This document shows positions 18,372-31,947 of a stretch of DNA of 64,000 nt, piece after piece (the stretch's first letter is position 1; the number at the start of each line of letters is the position of its first letter). The notes under the pieces are model-generated. The model had not been told where the DNA came from. It saw only the letters and a program-made list of their open reading frames with translations, and did no database searches. Both the position numbers and the translations under genes were made by a program. Source of the DNA: Oikopleura dioica (taxonomy: Eukaryota > Chordata > Appendicularia > Copelata > Oikopleuridae); NCBI GenBank assembly GCA_907165135.1, contig OU015567.1:14451001-14515000 (forward strand), given 5' to 3'.

Positions 18372-20611
18372 TCAAGAACTGTGGCGGAGTGCAATGAATG
18401 ATTTGAAATCAGCTTTTGAAAAGCTCAATTTAGACATATTTTTCCATAGAGGTTCCTCGAGCTCTGGAATTTCGAAAGGTAGAGAAGCGCTGAGTAGATT
18501 AGATGGAGAGTGTGACCCTTCCTCACTCGTGTCGAAGACAAGATCGAAGGATTCCGTACTAAAATGACTATTTCTTATTGTTCCTTGTCAAGGGAACTTA
18601 CCAGTCTACTGTAAGATCACAGTACGCATCCAAGACGGCTGAGTCTAGCGAACACGAGCTTCGACCAAGTTGCTCCAATAAGAGCACTAGTTCTTGATTT
18701 TTCGGCGTGTTAACCATTCTCAGATAATACAGGACTCGTTCGAGGATAACCCTTTCCGGCTTCAGCATGTAATATTTTGATGCCTCTAAGAATGATTAAA
18801 GCAGCTCGAATTTTCGATAAAATATACCTAGTAAAAAGATCCGAGTATTTCTGGAAAGAGTCCAAACATTATCTGACATTTCTGCTAAAATACCAATCAC
18901 ATTCAGCTCTGCCGAATGAGTGCGATGGAGAATTTGAAACACCGGAATAATTATGTTCTCGTCTATGTCTTCAAGGACAACTCGCATGGATTTCTCCAAC
19001 ACTCTTTGGGTTATCAGTTTCATGAATGTTTCAGGGTCCCATGTTTTGAATTGGTCCAGGAAAAATGATTGAATAGTTGATTTACAAGTAGTTTGACAGT
19101 TGATAATTTCTTCGTCAACGAGAATATCACTGTCTTCTCCTGATTTATTGAATAATTCATCAGAAGTAATTGGCAGATAGGCCTCTTCCTCTGGTAACCG
19201 GGTTTTCTTAAAATCAGGAGACAAAGCAGCTATTTCTTCGGTAGGGCCGAATTGAAGCATTAGTTTTATATACAAACGATAAATTTTTGAACGCAAGTTT
19301 TCAGTTTGATTGGTGATTTTTAGCCGTTGAAGAAGATGAAGATGCTGTGCGCCAAGATGAATAGCTAGTTGAAGGTCTTTTTGAAGATTTGAAGAGCGAT
19401 TTCTGCTGGAGATACTTTGTAGAAGATACTGGAAGATGTAACTGAAGGAGTCGCAAAAAGTGCTCAAATATATTTCCAAATGCGCGAGACATGAATCTTT
19501 CGTCAAAGTAGCCCGAAGAGATGCCAGCTTTCTCCAGTAGAGACGTATCATCGGTGTTGCAGCGTCCCGCTCCATCGGCCTCTTCGGGAATTCTATGTCC
19601 AGACTTTCCTGGCAGTTGAAAATCATCAGAATTGAAGATAAACAAGACTTTTGCAAATAAGCTTCAACAAGAGATAATGAAGATTTGAGCTGATCATGTA
19701 CGTCTCGAATCCAGGAGGGAGGATCTTTGAGAGCTCTTCAAGTTTCTTGATCACTAGTCTCAAACTATTCGACAGAATGACCATATTTTTGGTCGTCGTC
19801 AAAGGTAGAACTTCTTTTATCATCCACGAAATACGCTTGCTCGCTTGAATATATTTAAAATCTTAAAAAGACTGACTCTTCACCTGATAAAGCTGTCCTT
19901 TCGAGAGAAATATTTGCCCTCGAAAAAGCAATAGGTGAGATTTCATTCAAAAAGAATTCAAATCGCTTGAAAATTATTGGCGGAAAATCATCTGAAGAAT
20001 TCTTGAACGTCTTGCAGTCATCCTGCAAGATCCAAAACTCGATTTCTTCTTCTGAAGAGCTTTCCAAAGGTACCAGTTTACTTATTGGCGTATAGTTCGG
20101 CGACTCTTCAGAAAATATTGATATGACAGCGGCGAGTTGATACAGTTTTGCCTATGGGATGAGGCCGTTACCATCGACAGAAGCTGACAGTAGCTCTCCG
20201 ATGGATTTAGTTTTGAACAGCTTGCTCTGCGATGAGAGCAATTTACTGGAAGCGGACTCGCTGAATTGAATGACGTGCTTCATGTAACTGTTAGATATCG
20301 GATTCGTTTTCGTAAAATCACTGGAAAAATGCTTCAGCACGAATTCATCCGTAACAAGCCAGAAGCCGACAAGAAGGAGAAAATATTCTGGAGCAGGGCG
20401 ATCACGAATAGCATCAGCAATAACTCGCTCTCTACATCGCTGATAGACTTTGCAAACTTCGCCGTGAGGAGAAAATTGTTTCAGACCTTCAAGAATGACA
20501 AGGATCTCGAAGACACGCTAAAAGCATTTATAAATTTATCCAAAACTTTAAAAAACGCACATGTTTTTCTGAAGCTCTTAAAATGCAGCCTAAGCTCGAG
20601 TTCGACAGGTC
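18372..20611 (-). pseudogene. gene X, copy 2
   Basis: Near-identical to the copy at 5758-7996, including the in-frame TAG (20152-20154) and the three-G run that breaks the frame. It lies upstream of the TELO2::RBKS chimera, which would depend on its transcript. One extra A in the intron near 19865 is the only clear difference. Confidence 0.6.
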
Positions 20612-20634
20612 CTGCGGGATAAAAACTAACTGCT

Positions 20635-21055
20635 TCAAAACTTGTTCACGCCCGCAATCTGTTTCTGCTGATTTTTCATCTTCGTTTTGAAAGGAATATC
20701 CTTTTTCAGTTCCTTGGGCAACACCATTTTGTTGAACACGCGTTTCTTTCGTTGGACAGGTTTGTAAAGCGAGTCTGATCGCTGCTTGAGCTTGATGTCC
20801 CGCTCTTTTCGGATTTCTCCAGCGGTTTACAGTCCTTGCCAGTCGGATTTCTTTGACTCCTCTTATTACCAATAGAATCAGAGAGGCATTAAAAAGGATT
20901 AATTACCTGTAACAAGTTTGTGACCGGCAGATACATCGACGGAATCGCCAAGTTTACCCAAGTCTTGCAGAAGATAATATCAGAGTATTGCACTCGATCT
21001 TCGAAGGTAATTCTGACAACGCCTTCCGGCTTTCTCAGTGACTTTTTGATGATGT
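20635..21055 (-). pseudogene. BMS1: BMS1 C-terminal relic, copy 2
   Basis: Same two exons, same in-frame TAA, and the same position immediately ahead of gene X as at 8020-8440. The 16-bp inverted repeat follows at 21076. Confidence 0.72.
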
Positions 21056-21427
21056 CTCCGATTCAAGAAACAGAGCAGTTTCCTGGGCGTGAGAAAGTTC
21101 GCCGCGCGGCCCGCTGATTGGCCGTCATTTCAGTTCAAAAAACTGTGGCGGTGGCCACGCCCAGGAAACTGAACAACAGCGCCACTTTGAGCGCAGCGGA
21201 TCAGAAACCAAGCCCGGCCGAGATGGAAAAAGATCACCAAGAGCTGAAAAGTTCGAAATGGCCGAAATTCATCATAATTGATAAAAAAAGGGAGGATTTA
21301 GGGGTTTTCGGACACGGAGAATTTGAATTTGGGATAATTTTTTCAAATAAATCAAGATTTACGGAAAAAAAATAAGTTTTAAAATTGAAATCAAGGAGGA
21401 ATTTGTAAAATGATTTATAAAAACAAA

Positions 21428-21470
21428 AGCCCCTCCAGTCACTCCCGAAAAGGGAGCAATCGGAGGGGCT
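21428..21470. repeat. 43-bp hairpin, orientation B
   Basis: The same arms as at 8813, but the interior reads CAGTCACTCCCGAAAAGG first, the reverse complement of orientation A with three mismatches. The flanking DNA is not inverted. Confidence 0.85.
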
Positions 21471-21578
21471 GAGTTTTTTTTTCATCAAAATAAGACTGTT
21501 TTCATGCTTTTTCAGACATAAAAGGCACAGTTTTTTCTAAAAGAAGTTTATTTTTAATGAGAAGAGCAGAATATAAGT

Positions 21579-22444
21579 TTAAATGTCGTCGACTTGGTCG
21601 CCATTGATCCAGGAGTGGAGGGTGATGGTGTAGCTGCTTGCTCGTGCGAATCTAGCATGGTTATCGCGGAAGTATTCCTGGATCTGGATCTTCTTAGAGG
21701 ACGCGTGAACAGCCTCTCGCATCAGTCGATCAGCTTCGTCGTCGTTATTTCTTACCGCAGCCTTGACATCTTTTCGATGTTTGTCCAGCATGTGCTTGAG
21801 TAGCTCGGGCTCGTCCAGCATCAAAAAGCCGCACTTGCAGCAGTAGAAGTCGGCGAAGACGGCCTTGCAGACGTGGTTAAACCACAGTTCGTCCAGCTTG
21901 AAAAGAACAGCTTGCTCGTTGACGTCGTGAAAGATATCGGGGTTGATCAATATTGCAAGTTGCTTTCCAAGATCGCCCTCGTTCATCATGAGCTTTGTGC
22001 GGTCGAGATAATGAAGGGCAAAAGTTGAGTCTTGTTGAAAATTTGAAATCCTTCGTCGAAGATATTGCCTAGAAGTGCGAAGAAATCTAAAAGGATATGA
22101 TTAAAATCTTTAAAGGAAAAATAAGAATCATTACCTCTCATGTTGCAATTCGTCGAATGTATATTGAGGCGTGTAGTCCCAGTTGTGATCATCAAGCCGG
22201 TGACGTATCGCTGCGATTGCTGCTTGTTTTGTGTGCCCAATCATCTCGGAAACGATGGTTCGGCCACCTTTGATAATTGAAAATAGAAGAGCAGGAAGAA
22301 GAAACTCGACGATTTTCCAGGAGTTTACCTAAAGAAATTGTTATTTTGATAATTTATTATAAATTAAACTTACTTGTTGACTTTGACAGTTTGCCTTGTG
22401 CTTTTCCTTGAATCCTTTGGCCGTCTGGACATTGTCAATTTCTT
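21579..22444 (-). pseudogene. zinc-finger gene lacking its 5' end, copy 2
   Basis: Exons 2 and 3 with the C2H2 motif are complete, but exon 1 is cut at 22444, leaving only the codons for DNVQTAKGFKEKHKANCQSQ and losing the start and most of the basic tract. It is joined to the 3' end of the phosphatase gene of the next unit on the same strand. The truncated gene therefore lies directly downstream of ALAD and phosphatase and could be read from that operon. Confidence 0.75.
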
Positions 22445-23115
22445 ATATCTTCGATTCGATCCAACCAGAGGTCTTCTTGATAACAATATGATGGAATGCC
22501 GTATTCTTCATCGTCTCCTTAGCTTCTGCCTTGTACTCGCCAAAGTCGAAATTCTTGAGTCCAAGGAAATGTCTGAAGAGCATTTTCAACAAGAAACCAT
22601 GCGCGAAAATCAGTATTGTCTTGTCAACTTTGGCCTCTTCGATAAGCGACCGGAGAAAATTCACAGCTCTGTATTTGACGTCGGCGTCTGCTTCCATTTC
22701 CGGGCTGTTCCAGTCAACTTCGCTCCTCAACTTGCCCTCGAGTTTGCCCATTCCCTTTTCTTTGAGCAAGTCGTCGCAGATTATGCGTTCTTCCCCGATG
22801 TCATTCGTAGCGATTTTAGCTGTTTCCAGAGCGCGAGAAAGGGGCGAGGAGTAAACGAGATCAGCCTTGGGAAGAACTTTCGCCTCGGCCAAGCGCTTTG
22901 CTCATTTGCAGATCAGAAATAAACTGAAAATAAACTTGGCGTTCATGAGTGGAAGCACTTTCTTGATCTCTGCCCATTTCGCTCAAAGGAATATCGAGCT
23001 AAAAATCTTTACTTGCAGAAATGACTATTGCGTCTTTTACCTGCCCTTGCAAAATGCCAGCTTTATTGTACGATGTTTCGCCGTGCCGGATCAAGTACAA
23101 ATTTAGGACAACCAT
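22443..23115 (-). CDS. histidine phosphatase, C-terminally truncated, copy 2
   Basis: Same exons 1-2 and most of exon 3 as at 1347-2091. After GWIESK the frame runs across the junction and ends one codon later (Ile, TAA), so about 25 C-terminal residues are lost. Both catalytic histidines (RHGETSYN and FAHGF) remain, so a catalytic protein is conceivable. The last strand and helix of the fold are missing. Confidence 0.8.
22444..22448. other. junction 2: zinc-finger exon 1 joined to phosphatase last exon
   Basis: Zinc-finger homology ends with TCTT at 22444 and phosphatase homology starts at 22448, with about three untemplated or shared bases (ATA) between. It repeats exactly at 43445-43449. 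Confidence 0.85.
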
Positions 23116-23181
23116 TCTAGAGCACTTGATATTTGTGAGTTTTGCATTTAAAAGACAACTTGAACTGTATTTAAAATTAAC

Positions 23182-24462
23182 TCAGTTTGCGCAAGCTCGA
23201 ATAGCTTTCTCATCGTCGTCAAGCCACTGTAAGACTTGTGGAGTAAAATAAGAAAGAATCATTTCTGCGCCAGCTCTTCTACACGCCGTTAGACTTTCGA
23301 GCACTCCCTTCTTCAAATCAATCGCTCCAGCTTTGGCGCCGTGGACGAGTAGCGCGTACTCGCCAGACACCTGATAAGCAGCCACTGGAAAATTCGGAAA
23401 CTCTTGCTTCGTTCGGTAGATAATATCTTTTATCGGTTTTCATGATTTACAAATTGGATATTTAATTTATAGCGAGAACAGTCCCTAGATAGGCACCGGC
23501 CGGTTTTACCATTAAAATATCTGCACCTTCGTTCGCATCTCTATCGTTGCATCTCATCGCCAAACTTGATGCTCCTGGTGGAAGCTGAAAAATAAAGTAG
23601 AAAATTAGCTAATGTGAATGCTAACCTGATAATTTCTTCTATCGCCAAATTTAGGAGCAGAACCAGCTGCTTCTCTGAAAGGCCCATAAAATGCTTCACC
23701 CGAGTTATTATCAATTCCGCTCTATTTTCAAAGCTTACTCTTTAGTTATTCGATATTTAACCCGCAACAGAACAAAATTTAGCCGAGTAGGACATCACGG
23801 CAACTCGTGAGCCAAGCTTGAGTTCCCGAAGTCTGCTTTTGATCGCTCCTATCCTTCCATCCATCATATCCGAAGGAGCCACGCAGTCAGCACCTGCGAG
23901 TCCATAATTGCCTGCGATCTCGGCTAGTCTATCGATGGACTTCTGGTTGTTCATGCGATCATCTTCGAAAATCCCACAGTGCCCGGTTTCGGAGAAGGGA
24001 CAAATACAAACGTCAGCCGCGACCCACAGCTATCATTACTGTAATTTACAATTATAATGCATAGATAATGGGCGTTTATATGAATAATAACTAAAAACTG
24101 ACCTGTGGATATTTTGACTTGATCAATTTAATAGCTTCAATGGTAGGGCCCGTCTCGCAATCTGCGCTAGATCCGACAGCATCTTTAGTCGATTTGACAT
24201 CTACGCCAAAAATGATAACTGAGCGAAGACCTTTGGCGACTTGTTGGGAAAGGAAGGGAATGAGATTGTTGATTCCATAGCGACTCACTCCGGGCAGCGC
24301 ATTTATCGGTTCCAGGGCGTCAGGGGAGCTATTCGTTACGAAAAGCGGCAGCATAAGATTTACAGGCGAGATTTTGGAGTCAAATGCAGCGAGCTCTCGC
24401 AAAACTCCATGGCCATATGAAGAATGCAGAATGTGTCCGACTGGTGGCTCGTAACCGCTCAT
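23182..24462 (-). CDS. ALAD: ALAD, copy 2
   Basis: Base-for-base like the copy at 2158-3438 wherever compared. The Zn-site [19 protein letters not shown] and LMVKPAG motifs are present and all frames are open. The acceptor T run before the ATG is two bases longer. Downstream lie the truncated phosphatase and the truncated zinc-finger gene instead of TSFM and RBKS. Confidence 0.93.
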
Positions 24463-24503
24463 TCTGAAAAAAAAAATCCGTCAAGGAGAAGTAGACTCAT
24501 GAA

Positions 24504-26701
24504 CTAGAATAGATTCAAAAGGTCAGTCGCAGCAAGTGAAAGGCGTGGGCAATCAAGCGATTGGCATTCTTCTAGCCACATTTTCCAAGTGATGTCCATC
24601 CAGATTTCTTGTTTAGTTGAAGCGATGCTCAGCAGACAAACTTGGTAAGATTTGATTATTACAAGTTTCAAATTCGTGTCATCTAAAGATAGAGTTTTAT
24701 AAGAAAAGCGCTGACAAATTACCAATTCTTCTAAAAGTCGCGAGAAAATCTATGGAAGGAAGGACGTATTTCTCGATTTCGGGAATATTATCCAAGAGAG
24801 AAATGATCTGGCCGACGAATGCAATCATTCTTGACAAGACGTCTTTATCGCACGTCTCCAACATCAACGTTCGTTTATTCGAATCCCAGCTGCGCAAGAA
24901 AGGAAAAAGAAAATATCCAGCGGCAGGATAAAACCGAGACTTGAGCATCTTCTCGCTTTTTGGGCGGCTTCCCCAGCGCCGTGATTGTGATTCAACTTTT
25001 GCGGAAAGCGCTAATTTTTCAAAGGCGATCTCTTCTTCAAGTTCTTCGAAGGGAAGGTCCGCCAATTGCTTTACGGCCTTCGATAGAGAGGCAAGAATGA
25101 TCTGCCGTTTTTCTAGAGGCATTGACTCGGCATAAAATTCACCTAAAAATTAGAAAATGTTCGTACCAAAAAACTATTATTACCAACAATCGCAGGAGCA
25201 TAAAATTCCGGAGCCACAACTGCCAACGATTCTAGAGCATCACCCACGAGAGCAGCATCATTATCGTTAACAATTTCAAAATAAACGATCCCTTTCAAAA
25301 TCTCTTCCACAAGCTCCTTCGAAGAAACCTGATTGACCTTTGCTAAATACGGAATTGTTTCCAGCGCGGCGAGTTTGCGTTTAGTCTTCTCCGTTTTTGA
25401 CATTGATTGGGGTAGATTTCTCTCGACCAAAATTCCACTGGCTTCCATAAGAAAGCGGGGACTGTATTTTGAAAGGTTCGGCGTTTCGAATTCGAATTGT
25501 TCGAATTCCAAGTCGTCGGAATCAAGACTTTCTCGATCATCATCATCATCATCATCGTCACAGTTTCCAGCATTGATTCTTTCATCTTCGACTTTTTGTT
25601 GGTTACCGTTCAAGAATTCGATTGTTCGCTCTCTGCTATCTTCGTGAACTTTATTTTGATCCGCTTGAAGGTCTTTATTCGTGATTGGAAAGTCAAGTTT
25701 GGCCTCTGAATCAAATACTGAGATGATCTTCTTGGCAGAAAGCATTCCAATATCTCGATTGTCGGACGCCGACTGAGCAAAGTGGTTTTTGAAGCCCAAA
25801 GAAACAGTGTTGATAATCTCCAATCGCATTTCATCCGGACATTTAGGAAGATAGTCGACTGAGAAGGCAATGATTTTCGAAACTTGGATTCTTTGATCGA
25901 CAGAAACCTTGATAACAATGTTTTCGTCCGCCCAGTAGTCAACTAAATGTTTCCATGTCTCCAGACCTGCGATAGCAACAATTCGTCCCATGTGAAACTG
26001 GCCATTTTGATTGAGTAATCGACCGGTGCATATTCGAAGCAAGTTGAAGTTTTTAGCGAGAAATATGTCGACAAGAGGAAATACCAATGTTTGAAATGAA
26101 AAAGGCGGACAGTAGTTTATGAATGATTCAAGGAAGTTTCTTCTCGCGCGAAAACGGAGATTTTTGGCAACGTCTTTCGCTAATTCAGCTTCGTCTATCA
26201 CTATCTGAGCAAACTCGTGCAGAAATAGGGCTGATTCTTTCGATTGTGACACATTCGCGAACGTGAGATCAAGTAACGCACAAGTCTTCTTGACATCTCT
26301 CTGGCGTAAAAGGCAACAAGCGAGATTCTCCAAATTTTGCATAAAATTTTGATGCTTCAAATTCGTCGGTAAAGCTCCTTTATTTACATTTGCAAAGCGA
26401 GTTGGTAGATTCCAGATAAAATTGAGGAAATCAACGAAGACTTTCTGCTGCACGCTACTTAGAGCTATTCTTTCAAGGACTTCGTATGATGAGCAGAAGC
26501 CAACGAAGTCGGATAAAACTGGAAAGATCAATGTCGAGTCGGCAAGAATATTCTTCAGAGAGCAAATGACTTGGATCATTTTCGCAGGAGAGGATGAAAT
26601 AAGATCAGCGCAAAGTTTTTCCAGCGCGTCAGAGTCTGAGCTTTTCCCATTCTTTTTAATTCCAAAAAATGTTCCGGAAGTTTTGTCAAAACATCCAACA
26701 T
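24504..26701 (-). pseudogene. TELO2: TELO2, copy 2, one frame break near the start
   Basis: The body is open from MIQVICSLKN through the acidic Asp run to the intron, and the C-terminal exons are clean, so the two mid-gene breaks of copy 1 are absent here. A five-base T run near 26652 breaks frame after EHFLELK; the copy at 45503 has six and reads on as KNGKSSDSD. One residue differs in the C-terminal half (QLADLPFEE instead of QLADNPFEE). It may be functional if the run length is a base-call error. Confidence 0.85.
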
Positions 26702-26786
26702 TCTTATATTGGGCATTATAAATTTAAGAAATAAATTATTAAAAGTAAAGATTGTTAAGAAAATAAGAAAGAAAGTTTTGTTTTTA

Positions 26787-29025
26787 TCAAGAACTGTGGC
26801 GGAGTGCAATGAATGATTTGAAATCAGCTTTTGAAAAGCTCAATTTAGACATATTTTTCCATAGAGGTTCCTCGAGCTCTGGAATTTCGAAAGGTAGAGA
26901 AGCGCTGAGTAGATTAGATGGAGAGTGTGACCCTTCCTCACTCGTGTCGAAGACAAGATCGAAGGATTCCGTACTAAAATGACTATTTCTTATTGTTCCT
27001 TGTCAAGGGAACTTACCAGTCTACTGTAAGATCACAGTACGCATCCAAGACGGCTGAGTCTAGCGAACACGAGCTTCGACCAAGTTGCTCCAATAAGAGC
27101 ACTAGTTCTTGATTTTTCGGCGTGTTAACCATTCTCAGATAATACAGGACTCGTTCGAGGATAACCCTTTCCGGCTTCAGCATGTAATATTTTGATGCCT
27201 CTAAGAATGATTAAAGCAGCTCGAATTTTCGATAAAATATACCTAGTAAAAAGATCCGAGTATTTCTGGAAAGAGTCCAAACATTATCTGACATTTCTGC
27301 TAAAATACCAATCACATTCAGCTCTGCCGAATGAGTGCGATGGAGAATTTGAAACACCGGAATAATTATGTTCTCGTCTATGTCTTCAAGGACAACTCGC
27401 ATGGATTTCTCCAACACTCTTTGGGTTATCAGTTTCATGAATGTTTCAGGGTCCCATGTTTTGAATTGGTCCAGGAAAAATGATTGAATAGTTGATTTAC
27501 AAGTAGTTTGACAGTTGATAATTTCTTCGTCAACGAGAATATCACTGTCTTCTCCTGATTTATTGAATAATTCATCAGAAGTAATTGGCAGATAGGCCTC
27601 TTCCTCTGGTAACCGGGTTTTCTTAAAATCAGGAGACAAAGCAGCTATTTCTTCGGTAGGGCCGAATTGAAGCATTAGTTTTATATACAAACGATAAATT
27701 TTTGAACGCAAGTTTTCAGTTTGATTGGTGATTTTTAGCCGTTGAAGAAGATGAAGATGCTGTGCGCCAAGATGAATAGCTAGTTGAAGGTCTTTTTGAA
27801 GATTTGAAGAGCGATTTCTGCTGGAGATACTTTGTAGAAGATACTGGAAGATGTAACTGAAGGAGTCGCAAAAAGTGCTCAAATATATTTCCAAATGCGC
27901 GAGACATGAATCTTTCGTCAAAGTAGCCCGAAGAGATGCCAGCTTTCTCCAGTAGAGACGTATCATCGGTGTTGCAGCGTCCCGCTCCATCGGCCTCTTC
28001 GGGAATTCTATGTCCAGACTTTCCTGGCAGTTGAAAATCATCAGAATTGAAGATAAACAAGACTTTTGCAAATAAGCTTCAACAAGAGATAATGAAGATT
28101 TGAGCTGATCATGTACGTCTCGAATCCAGGAGGGAGGATCTTTGAGAGCTCTTCAAGTTTCTTGATCACTAGTCTCAAACTATTCGACAGAATGACCATA
28201 TTTTTGGTCGTCGTCAAAGGTAGAACTTCTTTTATCATCCACGAAATACGCTTGCTCGCTTGAATATATTTAAAATCTTAAAAGACTGACTCTTCACCTG
28301 ATAAAGCTGTCCTTTCGAGAGAAATATTTGCCCTCGAAAAAGCAATAGGTGAGATTTCATTCAAAAAGAATTCAAATCGCTTGAAAATTATTGGCGGAAA
28401 ATCATCTGAAGAATTCTTGAACGTCTTGCAGTCATCCTGCAAGATCCAAAACTCGATTTCTTCTTCTGAAGAGCTTTCCAAAGGTACCAGTTTACTTATT
28501 GGCGTATAGTTCGGCGACTCTTCAGAAAATATTGATATGACAGCGGCGAGTTGATACAGTTTTGCCTATGGGATGAGGCCGTTACCATCGACAGAAGCTG
28601 ACAGTAGCTCTCCGATGGATTTAGTTTTGAACAGCTTGCTCTGCGATGAGAGCAATTTACTGGAAGCGGACTCGCTGAATTGAATGACGTGCTTCATGTA
28701 ACTGTTAGATATCGGATTCGTTTTCGTAAAATCACTGGAAAAATGCTTCAGCACGAATTCATCCGTAACAAGCCAGAAGCCGACAAGAAGGAGAAAATAT
28801 TCTGGAGCAGGGCGATCACGAATAGCATCAGCAATAACTCGCTCTCTACATCGCTGATAGACTTTGCAAACTTCGCCGTGAGGAGAAAATTGTTTCAGAC
28901 CTTCAAGAATGACAAGGATCTCGAAGACACGCTAAAAGCATTTATAAATTTATCCAAAACTTTAAAAAACGCACATGTTTTTCTGAAGCTCTTAAAATGC
29001 AGCCTAAGCTCGAGTTCGACAGGTC
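26787..29025 (-). pseudogene. gene X, copy 3
   Basis: As copy 1, with the in-frame TAG at 28566-28568 and the three-G frame break near 28132. Downstream is a complete TELO2 gene (24504-26701). Confidence 0.6.
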
Positions 29026-29048
29026 CTGCGGGATAAAAACTAACTGCT

Positions 29049-29468
29049 TCAAAACTTGTTCACGCCCGCAATCTGTTTCTGCTGATTTTTCATCTTCGTT
29101 TTGAAAGGAATATCCTTTTTCAGTTCCTTGGGCAACACCATTTTGTTGAACACGCGTTTCTTTCGTTGGACAGGTTTGTAAAGCGAGTCTGATCGCTGCT
29201 TGAGCTTGATGTCCCGCTCTTTTCGGATTTCTCCAGCGGTTTACAGTCCTTGCCAGTCGGATTTCTTTGACTCCTCTTATTACCAATAGAATCAGAGAGG
29301 CATTAAAAGGATTAATTACCTGTAACAAGTTTGTGACCGGCAGATACATCGACGGAATCGCCAAGTTTACCCAAGTCTTGCAGAAGATAATATCAGAGTA
29401 TTGCACTCGATCTTCGAAGGTAATTCTGACAACGCCTTCCGGCTTTCTCAGTGACTTTTTGATGATGT
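29049..29468 (-). pseudogene. BMS1: BMS1 C-terminal relic, copy 3
   Basis: Same two exons and in-frame TAA. The intron has one A fewer (run near 29305), which merely opens an unspliced reading through it. Confidence 0.72.
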
Positions 29469-29840
29469 CTCCGATTCAAGAAACAGAGCAGTTTCCTGGG
29501 CGTGAGAAAGTTCGCCGCGCGGCCCGCTGATTGGCCGTCATTTCAGTTCAAAAAACTGTGGCGGTGGCCACGCCCAGGAAACTGAACAACAGCGCCACTT
29601 TGAGCGCAGCGGATCAGAAACCAAGCCCGGCCGAGATGGAAAAAGATCACCAAGAGCTGAAAAGTTCGAAATGGCCGAAATTCATCATAATTGATAAAAA
29701 AAGGGAGGATTTAGGGGTTTTCGGACACGGAGAATTTGAATTTGGGATAATTTTTTCAAATAAATCAAGATTTACGGAAAAAAAATAAGTTTTAAAATTG
29801 AAATCAAGGAGGAATTTGTAAAATGATTTATAAAAACAAA

Positions 29841-29883
29841 AGCCCCTCCAGTCACTCCCGAAAAGGGAGCAATCGGAGGGGCT
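29841..29883. repeat. 43-bp hairpin, orientation B
   Basis: Identical to 21428-21470 and opposite to 8813 and 42429. The long T run that follows also differs in length between copies. Confidence 0.85.
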
Positions 29884-29993
29884 GAGTTTTTTTTTTTCAT
29901 CAAAATAAGACTGTTTTCATGCTTTTTCAGACATAAAAGGCACAGTTTTTTCTAAAAGAAGTTTATTTTTAATGAGAAGAGCAGAATATAAGT

Positions 29994-30992
29994 TTAAATG
30001 TCGTCGACTTGGTCGCCATTGATCCAGGAGTGGAGGGTGATGGTGTAGCTGCTTGCTCGTGCGAATCTAGCATGGTTATCGCGGAAGTATTCCTGGATCT
30101 GGATCTTCTTAGAGGACGCGTGAACAGCCTCTCGCATCAGTCGATCAGCTTCGTCGTCGTTATTTCTTACCGCAGCCTTGACATCTTTTCGATGTTTGTC
30201 CAGCATGTGCTTGAGTAGCTCGGGCTCGTCCAGCATCAAAAAGCCGCACTTGCAGCAGTAGAAGTCGGCGAAGACGGCCTTGCAGACGTGGTTAAACCAC
30301 AGTTCGTCCAGCTTGAAAAGAACAGCTTGCTCGTTGACGTCGTGAAAGATATCGGGGTTGATCAATATTGCAAGTTGCTTTCCAAGATCGCCCTCGTTCA
30401 TCATGAGCTTTGTGCGGTCGAGATAATGAAGGGCAAAAGTTGAGTCTTGTTGAAAATTTGAAATCCTTCGTCGAAGATATTGCCTAGAAGTGCGAAGAAA
30501 TCTAAAAGGATATGATTAAAATCTTTAAAGGAAAAATAAGAATCATTACCTCTCATGTTGCAATTCGTCGAATGTATATTGAGGCGTGTAGTCCCAGTTG
30601 TGATCATCAAGCCGGTGACGTATCGCTGCGATTGCTGCTTGTTTTGTGTGCCCAATCATCTCGGAAACGATGGTTCGGCCACCTTTGATAATTGAAAATA
30701 GAAGAGCAGGAAGAAGAAACTCGACGATTTTCCAGGAGTTTACCTAAAGAAATTGTTATTTTGATAATTTATTATAAATTAAACTTACTTGTTGACTTTG
30801 ACAGTTTGCCTTGTGCTTTTCCTTGAATCCTTTGGCCGTCTGGACATTGTCAATTTCTTCTTGTCGTTCTCTTTGTCGACGCTCCCTTTGACGGCGAATT
30901 TCATTTCTCCGTCCATGTTCTAAACGGCCGTTACTATAGGGTTGATAACGGGCTGGTTGGGCGACTTGTTCTCTGTTTCTTAAAACAGGCAT
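29994..30992 (-). CDS. C2H2 zinc-finger protein, full copy 3
   Basis: Same three-exon structure, start context and C2H2 finger as at 8966-9964. No coding difference was seen. It is followed upstream by the full spacer. Confidence 0.75.
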
Positions 30993-31209
30993 TCTTTTAA
31001 AATTGATTTGAACTTTTTTGAAAAAAATTCGAAATAAATACGAGAACAACATCTAGCGCCACCTTTTTTTCTCTAAATTTGATCACCCACTAAGCATCTG
31101 ATCTCCAACAGAGGAGCGCCCGCTACTATTCATAAATTTTATTTTTGTAAAATCTGATTTTAAAAAAAATATCTGTCCAATTAAAAGGAAAGAAAAATAT
31201 TTATTGATT

Positions 31210-31641
31210 AATTTTTTGTGGTAAACAAGCAATTAAATGGTATAATTTTAGCAAAAATTGATCAATTGAAACATAAGATATTCGCCATACAAAATCGGGC
31301 CTGCAAATTACCTTCAGTATTTTCCTTTACGCTCTAACTCGAGTTTTTGTCATCCGATTTCAATGATAAATAGATATCCGAAGAGCTCATGTCCCACATT
31401 TATACATGATTTAAAAAATATTTGAAAAAATCACTTCCTCAAATAATGCATTAATATTTGAATGTGGGAAAAGAGCTTTTCAAACATCTATTTATCATTA
31501 AAATCGGCTCATGAAAACTGGAGTTAGAGTGTGAAGGAAAATACTGAGGGAAATTTGCAGGCCCGATTTTGTATGGCGAATATCTTATGTTCCAATTGAC
31601 TAAATTGTAAGAAAATTATACCATTGTATTCATTTTTACCA
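31210..31641. mobile_element. foldback (MITE-like) palindrome, copy 2
   Basis: Counterpart of 10191-10625 in the same orientation, a few bases shorter through homopolymer differences (AAAAAAA to AAAAAA near 31425, TTTTTT to TTTTT near 31637). Confidence 0.7.
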
Positions 31642-31947
31642 CAATTTTATTTTATTATTCAAATCATAGGCATATTCCAAAAGGGAGCGCCTTTTTTGAA
31701 ACATGAATAATTAAAAATCCAATAATCTAGAATTGGAGGGGCGCGCCACTGTGGGACACCGTCTGATCAAAATCTACGACAGTCATGATAAAAAACATCG
31801 AACTTTTCCAAGGACTTATCGTTTCAGGGAGTTTTTACTTTTGAGCCGAGATTCGCTTGATTTTTGCTCAGGTTTTCTTTTAGGGCATGCTTGTCGCTAA
31901 AATTGTCAGGCATTGTTTTTGTCAGAAAAGACTGAGAGCCGCTAATT

